This document shows positions 54,260 to 64,000 of a stretch of DNA of 64,000 bases, piece by piece. A model generated the notes under the pieces. The model made no database searches and had not been told where the DNA came from. It saw only the letters and a program-made list of their open reading frames with translations. Numbering within the stretch: the first letter of the stretch is position 1; each line of letters opens with the position of its first letter. A program made the position numbers and the translations under genes. Source of the stretch: Plazaster borealis. Lineage: Eukaryota; Echinodermata; Asteroidea; Forcipulatida; Labidiasteridae. Location: positions 3,844,001 through 3,908,000 of the forward strand of contig CM037472.1 in the NCBI GenBank assembly GCA_021014325.1, written 5' to 3'.

Positions 54260-54570
54260 ACTCTGTTATATATTTTGTATTATTTTTCAATTTGTAATGT
54301 TAAACTACTGATATAAAGGTTTGTAGTCTTTACGTTAACTTGCGAAACACATTTGGTGTAAATATGTGTATTGTTTGTTTAATTGGTATATGGTCTTTTT
54401 ATATGGTAAGAATAAACTATTTTTTAACAGACACCAGAAAACATTTCTTCATTTTCTTTTGGTCTCCTAGATCATACAAAGGTCATAGGGCGCATCTCAT
54501 TATTTTTTTTTATTTGACCAATCCATCCTAAGGTTTATATATAACGTCCGAGCAATTTTTTTCAAGCGGC

Positions 54571-54650
54571 CATGTGGCCCAGTGGGCTAGCTCACAGCTC
54601 CCGGAATTCTGGAGCTGTGAGCTCGGGGGTTCAAATCCTGGTGGGTCCCT
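54571..54650 (+). mobile_element. tRNA-like SINE head
   Basis: A box tggcccagtgggctagctca and B box gggggttcaaatcctggtgg have tRNA spacing. The anticodon region is a long hairpin (cacagctcc / ggagctgtg). A functional tRNA is unlikely because the 7-bp acceptor stem does not pair well. Confidence 0.5.
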
Positions 54651-54694
54651 TTTTTACCAGTAAAAAAGAACTTTTTTAAAAATTCTGTTAAAAA

Positions 54695-54765
54695 TGGGTA
54701 GGGCTTGAACCTAGTACCTTCAGCTCAGTATGCACTCTCTCTCACCGCTCTGCTACTGAGCTTTC
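54695..54765 (-). mobile_element. tRNA-like SINE head, minus strand
   Basis: Reverse strand has gctcagtagcagagcggtga and B-box-like aggttcaagccctac. It faces the tRNA-like repeat 50 bp away. Confidence 0.45.
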
Positions 54766-54954
54766 ATGAAAATTTAACGGTTTTTGACCTGATGAATATT
54801 AGAATGGCCTGACTTTGAAAAAAATTCAGAAAATATTTTCCCTGGCTATACCCTTGGATTTTTGGCTGATCTGAGGGCTGACCTAAGGGCCTTGAAGCTT
54901 GGCTTGGGGAGTAAAATTTCTAAGTGCTGAGGGGCCAGGCAGGTTGCAGGGCAG

Positions 54955-55615
54955 TCAGTCAGGCAGTTGTGGTGGGCTGGTTGGGCTGAAGGCTTGGCTT
55001 GTTGGTATGAGGGGCGATGGAAGGAGTGATAGGCTGGACTGGTTGGGTTAGGGTTGATGGTTGGGTTGATGGGCTGAGCTGGTTGGGATGAGGGCTTGGG
55101 GTGATGGTTGGGTTGATGGGGGTGATGATAGGAGTGATGGGCTGGACTGGTTGGAATGAGGGTTTGGGGTGATGGTAAGGGTGTGGGCTGGGCTGGTTGG
55201 GATGAGGGCTTTGGGAGATGGTAGGAGTGATGGGCTTGGATGGTTGGGATGAGGGCTTGGGGTGATGGTAGGGGAATGGCTTGGTAGTTATGCTATGGGG
55301 TAATGGCTGACTGTACATGGGGCATGATTAAGCTGCATTGGGGACTGGGGTAAGGGCGGGGAGTTTGGTGGACCAGTTTGCTGACTGTCGGGTCAGGCTT
55401 GGTGTGAAGGTTGGGGATGGCCTGGATGGTGAGATGGGGCTAGGGGTTGAAGGGGTTGGGCTGAAGGCTATAATTGAGGGTGGTGGAGATAGACTGGTGT
55501 AGTCATCATGGTGGGGGTGGGGGATAGGGGTGGACATCAGGATAGGACTGGGAAGGTGAGTTGGGAGGGTGAATGCTGAGTAGACTGTAGTTGGGTTAGG
55601 TGCATATAGAGGTTC
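54955..55615. repeat. G-rich minisatellite (ggttgggatgagggcttggg type)
   Basis: Imperfect ~32-40-bp units built from ggctggttgggatgagggct and tggggtgatggtagg. The G-rich strand is plus throughout; on the minus strand it yields false Pro/His/Ser-rich frames. Confidence 0.85.
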
Positions 55616-55633
55616 GTGGGACCTCCTTGTAGG

Positions 55634-56560
55634 ATGGATTTGATTTAAAGTGACAGTGCAAATATTTTATTAAGGCGTTTATTTAAAGGCGTTCATGTAT
55701 TGCTTTTTGTAGCTATGGAATAAACCTGCCAAGCAAAATATATTTAAAGGTGGTAATTTTGTATTAAAGGTTTTGTAAAAAAATCAAAATCATAAACAAG
55801 TGGTTTTATTTTTAGATATAATTTGAAGGTAGGGTCTTTTCTGTCTTAAAGGTGTGGTACATATCACAAGGAAGTTTTAATTTATAGGGTATTAGTAACT
55901 TTGTTGTTTTGGAGGGGTGCAGTATCTTAGAAATACATTTTATGTATGGTATCATTATTTGAATTAAAGGTGTGACTGGGTGGTAAGGTTTGAAGGTATG
56001 ACTGGGTGTTTAGGGTAAGTGTTAGGATCAAAGGTACTAGGGGGTTGGGGTTGGGATTAGGGTTGAAGGCATGGGTGTTTGAGGGGTAGGATTAGGGTTA
56101 CATTTGATTTAAAGTGACACTACAAACATTTCATTAAGGCATTTATTTAAAGGTGTTAATGTAGTACTTTTTGTAATTAGGGGATGAACCTGCCAAGCAA
56201 AAGATATTTAAAGGGTGGTAATTTTGTATTTAAGGTTTTGTAATTTTTTTTGAAAATTAAGTTAAAGGGATGTTACGTTTTATATTGAAATGGTTTTATT
56301 TTTAGATATAATATTGAAGGTAGCGGGTTTTTTTTCTTGAAGGTGTGGTACATTTTCACAAGGAAGTTTTAACTTATGGGCAATGAGTTACTTTATTTAT
56401 TTCGAGGGTTGCAGTATTTTAGACATAAGTCGTTATGTATAGTTTCATTATTTGAATTGAAGGTATGACTGGGTGGTTATGGTTAGGCCTAAAGGTATGA
56501 CTGGGGTTAGGTTTGAAGGCATGGGTTTTTAGGGTTAGGGTAGGGGTTGAACGAGTCATA
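55634..56560. repeat. about 465-bp tandem duplication
   Basis: Copies at 55634 and 56105 share gatttaaagtgaca, cctgccaagcaaa, gtggtaattttgtatt, ggttttatttttagatataa, caaggaagttttaa and ggtatgactgggtg. Each copy ends in G-rich ggggttagggtt-like sequence. Confidence 0.85.
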
Positions 56561-57229
56561 TTTTCAAATTATGCTGAAGGGATTAAAAGATCCGATCACT
56601 TTTTTGGGGAAAAGGATTGAGAGAATATTTAAACCTATTTTGCTGCTGCCATTTTTGTTGAATTTCATCACTGAATGGGACCAGTCAACTTTTTTTACAG
56701 TTGGATATCGTCACTTAGATTTTGGTGTTTATTAGGATCAAATGACTTTGTTAGGTTCTAACCAAAAGGTTTATTTTAATGGAAAATCTGTTTATTCAAA
56801 CTTTATTCACTGGAAATTGTCTTGCATTTTAAACATGCTCTATGTCTTTCTTTAAATACCTGTAACCATAACACATTACATGACAAACAAAAATAGCACA
56901 TAAAGTAAGGGAAAGAAAGAGATTTCTTGCTACATTTATAGAATCATTTTATTTGACAACTCCAAATAACATAATGTACAGTACAATACAATTTTAATAC
57001 TATAAGCATAAGAACAATAACTTTAGTGTAATTTCGTAAATGAACTAGCCTGAAAAAGAGAAAATCCTTAAATCTTTTGGAGGATATTTACTGGTCTATC
57101 TGGAGACAGTTCTTTTTGAAGACTAATTTTAATTAATTTGTATATCAATAAATAAACTACACCGCTAAGCTGTGCACATTAATCAATTTCCATTTTGTGG
57201 AACGTTTTGCAATATTATAGACAAAGACT
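56561..57229. other. gene-free stretch
   Basis: AT-rich. A 62-codon frame at 56547 shows no family features. Confidence 0.45.
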
Positions 57230-57860
57230 ACTGATTTAGGTGGACAGTTTTATAAAAAGTATGCTTTGTTTAAGGTATTTTAAAGAAAATAAAAAACTTG
57301 TTTTTTCAAAAGTAAATTCATTCAACTCAACCTGTAAATTGTCATCTAATTAATTATTCATTTGAAGAAACAATCAGCAAAGATGTGTTTTTGTCAGACA
57401 TTCTGTGCACCTTTATGGTTTCGATTTTGGTTAATCAAAATGAGACCAGTCAGTATGATCTAGGAAAACCCCCAAATTTCTTGACATTTACCAAAATTAA
57501 GTAATAGCCGTGAAAAGATCTACAATTGAAAAGACTATTCATTTAGGGGTAAACACATTTTTTAAAATAAGCTTTGTCTACCTAGTCTACCTAGTCTAAG
57601 GTATCTTAAAGGAAATAATCATTGCTTTTTGCAAAAGTAAATTTGTTGGACTCAACCAGTAAAATTGTCATCAAATTCCATATTTTTCCCAAGAATCTAT
57701 AACAAAGATGTTTTTTTATTCAGATTTTCTGTGTACATTCATGGTTTTGATTATGGTTGAGACCTACTTTTTGAGACCTGCTATCTAGCAATATCCAACA
57801 TGTGTTGGCATTTACCATTGTGTAATATACACCCATGAAAAGGTCAACAGTTGAGCCCAG
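57230..57860. repeat. diverged tandem duplication, about 310-bp unit
   Basis: Matches in order: atgctttgttt/aagctttgtct, aaggtattttaaa/aaggtatcttaaa, caaaagtaaatt, aactcaacc/gactcaacc, attgtcatc, gcaaagatgt/acaaagatgt, gtgcacc/gtgtaca then ttatggttt/tcatggttt, and ccgtgaaaagatc/cccatgaaaaggtc. Confidence 0.7.
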
Positions 57861-59010
57861 GGGCTAATTTAAGATTTTCATGTCACCATAAAGAGCATTT
57901 TTCTCTCTCTGATCATAGGAAAATTGTTAACTTTCAAGATAAACTACCAAAATCTCAACTTATTAACTTAAACAAAATTAGATCAAAGTTTATGGTTTAG
58001 CCAGAAGCAGTCTAGATAAGCTGTGGGTGTCCTCCATGGATGTGCATGGACTTTTGAGATAAAAAATTGCTAGAATTATCTGTTACATTGCTTTTATGTA
58101 GTAATTTCAATGTTTTTAAAAGTATTTTTTTCATTATTTTATATTCATTTTTATAAATAGTAAATGACACAGCAAGAGATGAAAAGGGGCTTGTTTAAGA
58201 AAAAAGCAAACAAAAAACACAGTCTTAATTGGCCAGAATGGCCCTAGAAAAAAATGGTGCACCCCATGTGCCCAAATTGTTTTACCCTAGTTTTGTTACT
58301 GCAGATAAGACCCAATTTGTGAAGGATATCTTTTTCAAAAAATCTAAGCTGTGAATTAAAAATAAATTATTCATTTACTTTTATGATCTGTGTCCATCAT
58401 GTATAAATAATGCCTCTGAGGTCAAGAACAATAAATCATTGGATCAGTGTTGTAAGGTTGTTAATTGCAATTTCTTATCTGTTATATCAAAAGAAAGCAA
58501 ATACGAAATGAGTTTAAATTTGAAGAAAATAGAAAAATTTACACTTTTTTTGCCAAACAATTATTTTGGGGACCACTCTTTATCAACAAATCCTATTTAC
58601 CAGGAGCTCCAAAATATGCAAAACCAATTTTATGAAGACTATACAAACTTCACTGAAGACCTTAAAGTCCTGAGCTGACGAAGTGCAAAGAAATTTGACT
58701 TTGATATTATGTTCACTTTAAAATGAGTGCATCTTGCAAGCAGTTAAATTTTGAGATAATATTTGTCATCCTGGTAAGGTTAGCCTCACGCAGGATACCA
58801 GACCCATGCATGAGCTTTCTGAGATGTTCAGGGCCATTTCACCTCCCATTGCCTAGATATCCATGAGTTCAAAATACACACATTGTGTGCTTGCTTGCAA
58901 ATGGTGCAATTACTTTTTACAAGAACATTTACTTAGATGTAAGACGCATCAGGGATGCATAACTAATTAAGAGGTCTACAATCTTACAAATGAAATCAAC
59001 AAGTTGGATG
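57861..59010. other. gene-free stretch
   Basis: AT-rich. A 79-codon frame at 58439-58678 (Asn/Lys/Phe-rich) resembles no family I know and may be chance. Confidence 0.4.
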
Positions 59011-59170
59011 GTTGATTCCTTGATGTGTAGAATGCCTTGAACACCGTTGATGTTTCCATTATGAGTTGCTCTCCTCAAAGTCTGAAGCCTTCAAGATTGT
59101 AGTGAAAGTTATTTGCTACACACTTAATTGTAGGACATAAGCTTTCCCATGCTTTGAAAGGTTAAGGAAA
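59011..59170 (-). repeat. exon-like repeat unit, copy 1
   Basis: About 86% identical by eye to 60748-60908 over gattccttgatgtgtaga, gatgtttccattatg, gttgctctcctc and gcctt caagattgtagtg. On the minus strand both copies share the frame KCVANNFHYNLEGFR after Cys-Pro; here it is interrupted by TGA. Confidence 0.6.
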
Positions 59171-59819
59171 ACAATTGTACAAAGGTAACACATTATGGCA
59201 CATAAAAAAGGGATGTCAAATGAACTGGCCCTCCCCATGGTGATATCAACTTGCCATTGCCATTGGAATCTAATGAGCCATCAATGTTGACTTGATTTTT
59301 AAGACAATTCAATTTTTCAATTCAAATTTGCCAAAGTAGCCTACATCTACCTTAATTTGCATCAAATCTGATTTGCCTGAGTGTAGTATCCAAACTGAAA
59401 TTGATGACTGCTTTTAGTCAAGAAAGACAGGAGAAGTTCGGCAAACTGCAAATCATCTCATGATGCAGACTCATTCTATTCCCAGTTTTATTTATGGTGT
59501 AACTTAAGGTAATAACAGTCTTGAGGAGGAATATTGCTGGTTTGTACTTAAAAGCTCACTGATTTATTAATAATTATTGTGAACTATATTAGTATGTAGT
59601 TTGTTAATAAAAACATGTTTTCATTTTTCAAATCTGTAATCAATCTGTAGGGACAAAACCACTCATCTGGGTTAGGCTGGTGCCAGCATGAAGTCCCCAA
59701 AATGTTGTGGCATGTGGCGTAGGGGTGCCGTTTGTAAAGTGCTGCAAAAACAGCCCACTTTTTGATGTTAGTGTAAAAAAAGGTACCGTAATGTAAACTC
59801 TTGTGTAACCCTCACACAT

Positions 59820-59925
59820 ATATATACCTTGTTAGCAGAGAGGGCATTTCATATACAAGGTTGATGTGCAGTGAAGACATCCACTTTGTTGATTGGTGGA
59901 TTTCTTTTTAGCTCGATCTGTAAAA
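59820..59925 (-). pseudogene. Cys-motif exon-like segment (unidentified)
   Basis: Minus strand: acceptor-like cttttacag, then an open frame GCLHCTSTLYMKCPLC followed by a stop and a caag|gtatat donor-like word. It aligns with RCSRLVYVKGAECTLYQK at 61664-61735, including the donor. Probably a degenerate duplicate of one exon; family unknown. Confidence 0.3.
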
Positions 59926-60239
59926 GAAAAAATAAACAAATGATTACATTAATTTTGTATCATATTAAAATGGAGTAAAGGTCTCTGTATTCAAGTACAA
60001 GAACTGATTCAAAGATTCAATTTAATTAAAAAGTGAAAGGTTTTGTTTATTTGTGTATTTGTGTGTTGTTCTTTTCATTTTTTGTAGGGGGTGGGGGGTG
60101 GGTAGATGCTGCCATTTTGCACAACATAAATTCTTGTCTTCAAAACACTCTCCACACTACCATGCTATTACATTAATCAGTCTTCAGTAGAAGTTAAATT
60201 TCACTCACTTTAACTCACTGTTTAGTCAGTACTTTTGAG

Positions 60240-60470
60240 TACGGTGAAAAAAAACCCCAAAAAACAAATTCGGGTGGAAATCGAACCCACGACCTATGCC
60301 ATTCTAGAGCAAAAGTCTTACCACTAGACCAATGAGCTTGCCAGGTAGCTAGTGGCAGTTTGAATCAAATATTTCAGCAGCGGGTACCGCAGACTATTTG
60401 TTATTTGTGTGTTTGACCCATACACCAATGTGTGTTAGGCACTGTATACTCGGTACAGGGTACCCTTGCC
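60240..60470 (-). mobile_element. tRNA-derived SINE family 2
   Basis: Minus strand: gtatacagtgcctaacacac, gcggtacccgctgctg, then tRNA-like ctcattggtctagtggtaag with B box gggttcgatttccacc, and tail ggggttttttttt. Same order as 23801-24060. Confidence 0.7.
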
Positions 60471-60747
60471 ATTAATTATACAATGAAATTATATCAGATT
60501 GACCCCAAAACATGTTGTTGCCTCTCACTGGCCAACCCTCCCATCCCCACTCCCTAAAAAAAAGTTTAGAGTCGGGCACCACCACTATAGGAGGAACTAC
60601 CAAGGGACATTAAAATTGAATGAAGTAAACTATAGGAGAGATTTATGAACTAATAACTGTTTTAGTGTTTAGGAGTTTCCCTTACCTTTTATAAAGAAAG
60701 CGTTTCATTTATCAACTGCAGGTCTCAGACTAATTGCTTGGTTGTTT

Positions 60748-60910
60748 ATCAATGATTCCTTGATGTGTAGAGTGCCTTGAAAACATTTCATGTTTCCATT
60801 ATGCGTTGCTCTCCTCGGACCCTGAAGCCTTCAAGATTGTAGTGAAAGTTATTTGCTACACACTTTGTTGCAGGACATCGGCTTCCTAAAGCTGTGAAAG
60901 GTTAAAGATG
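60748..60910 (-). repeat. exon-like repeat unit, copy 2
   Basis: Second copy of 59011-59170. Minus strand has acceptor-like ctttcacag then a 31-codon open frame (SRCPATKCVANNFHYNLEGF, continuing to RIMET) ended by TGA. Another donor-like ataaaag|gtaagg lies ~65 bases further on. Confidence 0.5.
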
Positions 60911-61120
60911 GTAACCCTCACTGCAACACAAACAGTATCCACAATTTGCAATGTTCAGTGTTATAAAATATTACCCATCATTAAAACAGGCAGTTTCAGA
61001 TAAATTGCATTTACTATAGTGTTTACTTTCAATAAAAAAAAAGTGAAGAAAAGCTGTAAGAAAACAGGGGGGAGAGTTTTAGGTGAACTCGTGCATTATA
61101 GCATGTTTTTTTTGTTATTG

Positions 61121-62060
61121 TTGCAATCAAAATAAGCAACAGTGAATTTGGATGATATCAAATGCCTGGAAATTTTCAGGGATTGGTGCCGATGTCAGCT
61201 TTGTTATCATGTGAGCTCTCATAATGAAACCAATCCAGCAGATTGCTTGCAAATGTTTATAAACCAAAAAGCTTATTGCCTTGACATTTGTGCAAAAGCA
61301 ACATCTATAACAGCCCGAAAATATTTCAGAGGAACTCACATGCTACATGTTACAATCAAAATAAGCAACAATTTGAGGGATGCAATTAAATGCCTGAATG
61401 AATTCTTTTAAGGAATGGTACTGATCAACTTTATTCAGTGAGTTCTCAAAGATGAAACTTACAGCAAATGGCTCAAAATTTTACAATGCCAAAATACCAA
61501 AAAAATGTGCCTTGATATCAGGGTTGGTTGGTTGGTAGCTGGCCGCTGTTAATTGATCAAGCCAAAGACGAGGTCCATTAACAGCGACCAGCCACCAACA
61601 ACCAGCCACAAACCAGTTCATTACTATGTCGTTATTTAGGAATTTACCTTTTGATAGAGAGTGCATTCAGCTCCTTTAACATAGACAAGTCTCGAACATC
61701 TACTTAATGGGTAGATCTCTTTGGAGATGGTAAGCCTTACTGAAACACAAACAAAATGCAAAGTTAGTTTCAGATAAATTCATGAAAACCTTAGGCATTT
61801 GTGTTCACTTTTTATTAAAAACCCCCAAAGAAAAGCATTGTTAAAATTAAAAATAATACAATATTTTATTTGGAACTTGTGCACATCATAGTTATTTTGA
61901 TTGTTGCAATCATACTAAGTAACAGTGATTTTGCAAGAAAACAAATGCCTGAAAGTCTACTTTCAAGGATTTGTGCTGGTATTTTATTATCAGTGAGCTC
62001 TCAGAACGAAATTAACCTGAAGATTGATTACAAATTTTCATAAACCAAAAGCTTAATAAC
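61121..62060. repeat. diverged repeats of a ~150-bp segment, three copies
   Basis: Segments at about 61121, 61349 and 61906 share gttgcaatca, a(g)taagcaacagtg, aaatgcctg, tttcagggat/ttaaggaatg, tgagctctca and cataaaccaaaaagctt-like words. They are parts of larger duplicated blocks covering 60680-62060. Confidence 0.65.
61660..61738 (-). pseudogene. Cys-motif exon-like segment (unidentified), copy
   Basis: Minus-strand frame SKEIYPLSRCSRLVYVKGAE continuing CTLYQK, ending at caaaag|gtaaat. It parallels the segment at 59820-59925. The acceptor side is unclear. Confidence 0.3.
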
Positions 62061-62124
62061 CATTTTGGTATTTATGCTTAACATGAAGCATCTCAAAAGT
62101 CTGTCCCAAACTCTTCAAACTCAC

Positions 62125-62397
62125 AACAGAAAAAGTCAACCCAGCCTGTTGATATGCCAAGTCCTTCTTGAGTTGTCGCTCGAACAACATTTCTTTTGTT
62201 TTAGCCATAATGAGCTTGACATTTGAGTAGGGGTCTATAATAACAATAGGCTTCCGGGGGATCCCAAGACCATTCCACTTGTCAAGTTTGGAGTTGATAT
62301 GCCAAGTCCTTCTTGAGTTACCACTTGGACAACATACACTCACACGGAAGGACAAGGCAATCTGCCCCGTGTGAGGGCGTATGTAAACCAAACGCAC
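62125..62397 (-). CDS. candidate exon, 91 codons, unidentified
   Basis: Minus strand: acceptor ttttgcatcag, 273 open bases (phase 0 in and out), donor tctgtt|gtgagt. It begins VRLVYIRPHTGQIALSF and includes IVIIDPYSNVKLIMAKTKEM. Codon-like composition is better than in the surroundings. Against coding: a 27-bp exact word (containing aactcaagaaggacttggca) occurs twice 145 bp apart and is read in different frames. No family recognised; if real, the rest of the gene lies on the minus strand on both sides. Confidence 0.35.
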
Positions 62398-62661
62398 CTG
62401 ATGCAAAACAAGTAAATTAAATTGTTTGTCATTGTTGTTATTATTGTTATTTATATGCATTTTGTCATTGATGCAAGAAAACAACGCACCGACACTTAAA
62501 TAAGATGAAACTGTTGAAAGTGCAATTACGTGGTCATCTGTCACCCCCCAAACCATCAAATAGTAAAATTTAATTTTAAGGGTGTTGCACAGAGAGTCAC
62601 AAGTCATTGTGAGCGGTTATGTCCATGAAGGAAGAATAACCTGCAATTGGAAGCTACACTA

Positions 62662-62697
62662 TCCGAGAATCGTTACTGCAGTAACGCTTCTCAGATT
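62662..62697. mobile_element. foldback repeat relative
   Basis: gagaatcgttactgcagtaa then cgcttctcagattc: an imperfect palindrome that shares its outer arms with the perfect 40-bp palindrome at 11071-11110 but has a different centre (ctgcag). Confidence 0.55.
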
Positions 62698-62920
62698 CAA
62701 ATTTTGGGGGATAAAAAGTAATATCTTTTTCCATAACCGCAGTACTTTGAAGTGAAAAGTTTCTCAAAATGGCAATGCATTACTATCCAAAGCTTCTGCA
62801 CTTAAAGATATTAAATTTAGTCTTCATGTAAATAAGTAATCTTTCCAGTCCATTAAGGTCTAAGTGCTTTACCTGCTATGACCACATCATCATCATCCAT
62901 CCACCAAGGTCAAGATCAAA

Positions 62921-62985
62921 TACACTCCGTTACGCCACCCTGGTTTGTCCGCCATACACTCTGATACGCCACCCTGGTTTATCCA
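62921..62985. repeat. about 33-bp direct duplication
   Basis: tacactccgttacgccaccc and tacactctgatacgccaccc, each continued by tggttt(g/a)tcc. On the minus strand this lies at the end of a 73-codon frame with no known family. Confidence 0.8.
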
Positions 62986-63392
62986 ACATGTCTCCTGTCA
63001 GGTCTTCAAACCTGAGTCCGGTGTCTCTGGAAATTGTGTCACTGTCAGAATGAGAAATTAAATGTACTAAATATCCAATATTGTATTTCACTGTGTACGA
63101 AAAGTTACCGGAGAAAGGGTTTAAGCAATTTATGTGCAAATTGTGTTTCAAGAAAACTGAGGTGAATGTTTGATAAGTTTTCTGCCATTCATATATCTTT
63201 CCATTTCAAAAAACCCATTCATATACTAGGTTAATTATGCATAGGAGTATGGAATGGGCACGTTTTTGGGGTAATTCTAGCAACAACAATGTAGGCTAAC
63301 ATGCAGTAATGCCATATTTTTTGTCAGGAGCCAAATTTATTTGTTTGAACTTGGATAAGATTGGAATGCTTGACCCAGTGACTGGCCCCATT
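62986..63392. other. gene-free stretch
   Basis: No convincing feature. Minus-strand frame TVKYNIGYLVHLI near 63080 follows an acceptor-like gtacacag but has no recognised family or donor. Confidence 0.35.
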
Positions 63393-63545
63393 CAGTGGCG
63401 TAACCAGGGGGAGGGCAGGGGTGGTGGAGCCCATGGCTTCCCCCCATTCAGAACCCTTGCCCCCCGAAATGAGATCGAAAAAACCCCCACAAATTATGTC
63501 TTTGCCCTGGCTTGACACCCCCCCCCCCCCAACAAATCAAATAAA
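63393..63545. mobile_element. possible hAT element end
   Basis: cagtggcgtaaccaggggga is a widespread hAT-type terminal word. The opposite end was not found, so this is a one-ended fragment. A related word is near 16172. Confidence 0.4.
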
Positions 63546-63847
63546 ATGCCTGGTCATGCATAAACCCAGTAACTGGGGCACTGTACTCTTTTTTTTCAAA
63601 TGTTTACTTTGACGGTCGTACTTTTTAAAAGGAGTAGCAGCACCCAATATACTAGGTCTACATGAAGGTGAAGCCACTGCCCTTCCTTCTGAATTGTTTA
63701 CTTCAATAAATAAAAAAATCCCAAAAATAAATAAATAAAATAGAAAATTGTGTAATGTCGACCCGAAAGCTTATTTGTTATAAAGATGGTAGACCCTGAT
63801 GGTATTCAGGTAATCTCGTACCCAAGTCATCTCGTACCTGATTAGAA

Positions 63848-63962
63848 AACATTTTAATCTGAAAACGATTCATGCAATGAATTGTTTCTCAGACTTCAGA
63901 GGGTTGGTGTCCATTCAATTTGGGTATGCTGCGGCCAGAGATCCGGCATTACGTTGACAACC
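63848..63962. mobile_element. foldback repeat, inverted copy of 11005-11112
   Basis: aatctgaaaacgattcatgc, atgaattgtttctcagac, gagggttggtgt and gctgcggccagagat match 11005-11112 in reverse complement. The palindrome here carries mismatches. Confidence 0.65.
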
Positions 63963-64000
63963 AAACATGCCATACCTTCACTGTGATTGTTAAGAACATA

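Noticed and set aside
54959..55537. Pro/His/Thr-rich minus-strand proteins
   Set aside because: They are translations of the G-rich minisatellite.
1..64000. CRISPR arrays, operons, bacterial promoters or riboswitches
   Set aside because: Spliced eukaryotic gene, SINEs and animal retroelements show nuclear animal DNA; tandem repeats here lack the spacer pattern of CRISPR arrays.

Overview
This is a window of animal nuclear DNA: one intron-rich gene on the + strand and about 50 kb of AT-rich, repeat-packed sequence. The predicted protein matches DCAF5 (WDR22), a WD40 substrate receptor of CUL4-DDB1 ubiquitin ligases. Large introns, tRNA-derived SINEs, DIRS-type tyrosine-recombinase retrotransposons and the recurring taggcctac word point to an invertebrate deuterostome, most likely an echinoderm. 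That assignment is inference; no species can be read from the sequence.

Layout. 1-2520: upstream flank with a tandem duplication and an AGAACC-rich simple repeat. 2520-14146: DCAF5 promoter/5' UTR and eight coding exons giving a predicted 867 residues; all seven introns have GT-AG ends and carry SINEs, foldback/TIR elements and minisatellites. 14147-25900: 3' flank with a palindromic satellite, two LINE 3' ends, MITEs (one with a 9-bp and one with a TTAA target duplication), SINEs and one orphan Cys-rich candidate exon. 25906-32423: DIRS element 1 (about 6.5 kb), inserted into a tandem-repeat array and itself interrupted by a 1.1-kb hAT-like element. 32424-34740: the other side of that array, split by a second hAT-like insertion. 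34740-42796: mostly featureless, except two tandem segmental duplications, one carrying a GC-rich module I cannot name. 42797-47980 and 49045-53808: two related, same-orientation DIRS elements with inverted terminal repeats and internal complementary regions. 53809-64000: MITE, tRNA-like repeats, G-rich minisatellite, several diverged duplications, and on the minus strand a cluster of repeated exon-like Cys motifs plus one 91-codon candidate exon.

How the parts relate. DCAF5 is the only gene I regard as intact. The DIRS elements each keep the gag - RT/RNase H - tyrosine recombinase order, but all are broken by stops and frameshifts, so none can be autonomous as read. Their ends allow the circle junction to be reconstructed from the internal complementary regions. 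No bacterial, phage or CRISPR features were seen.
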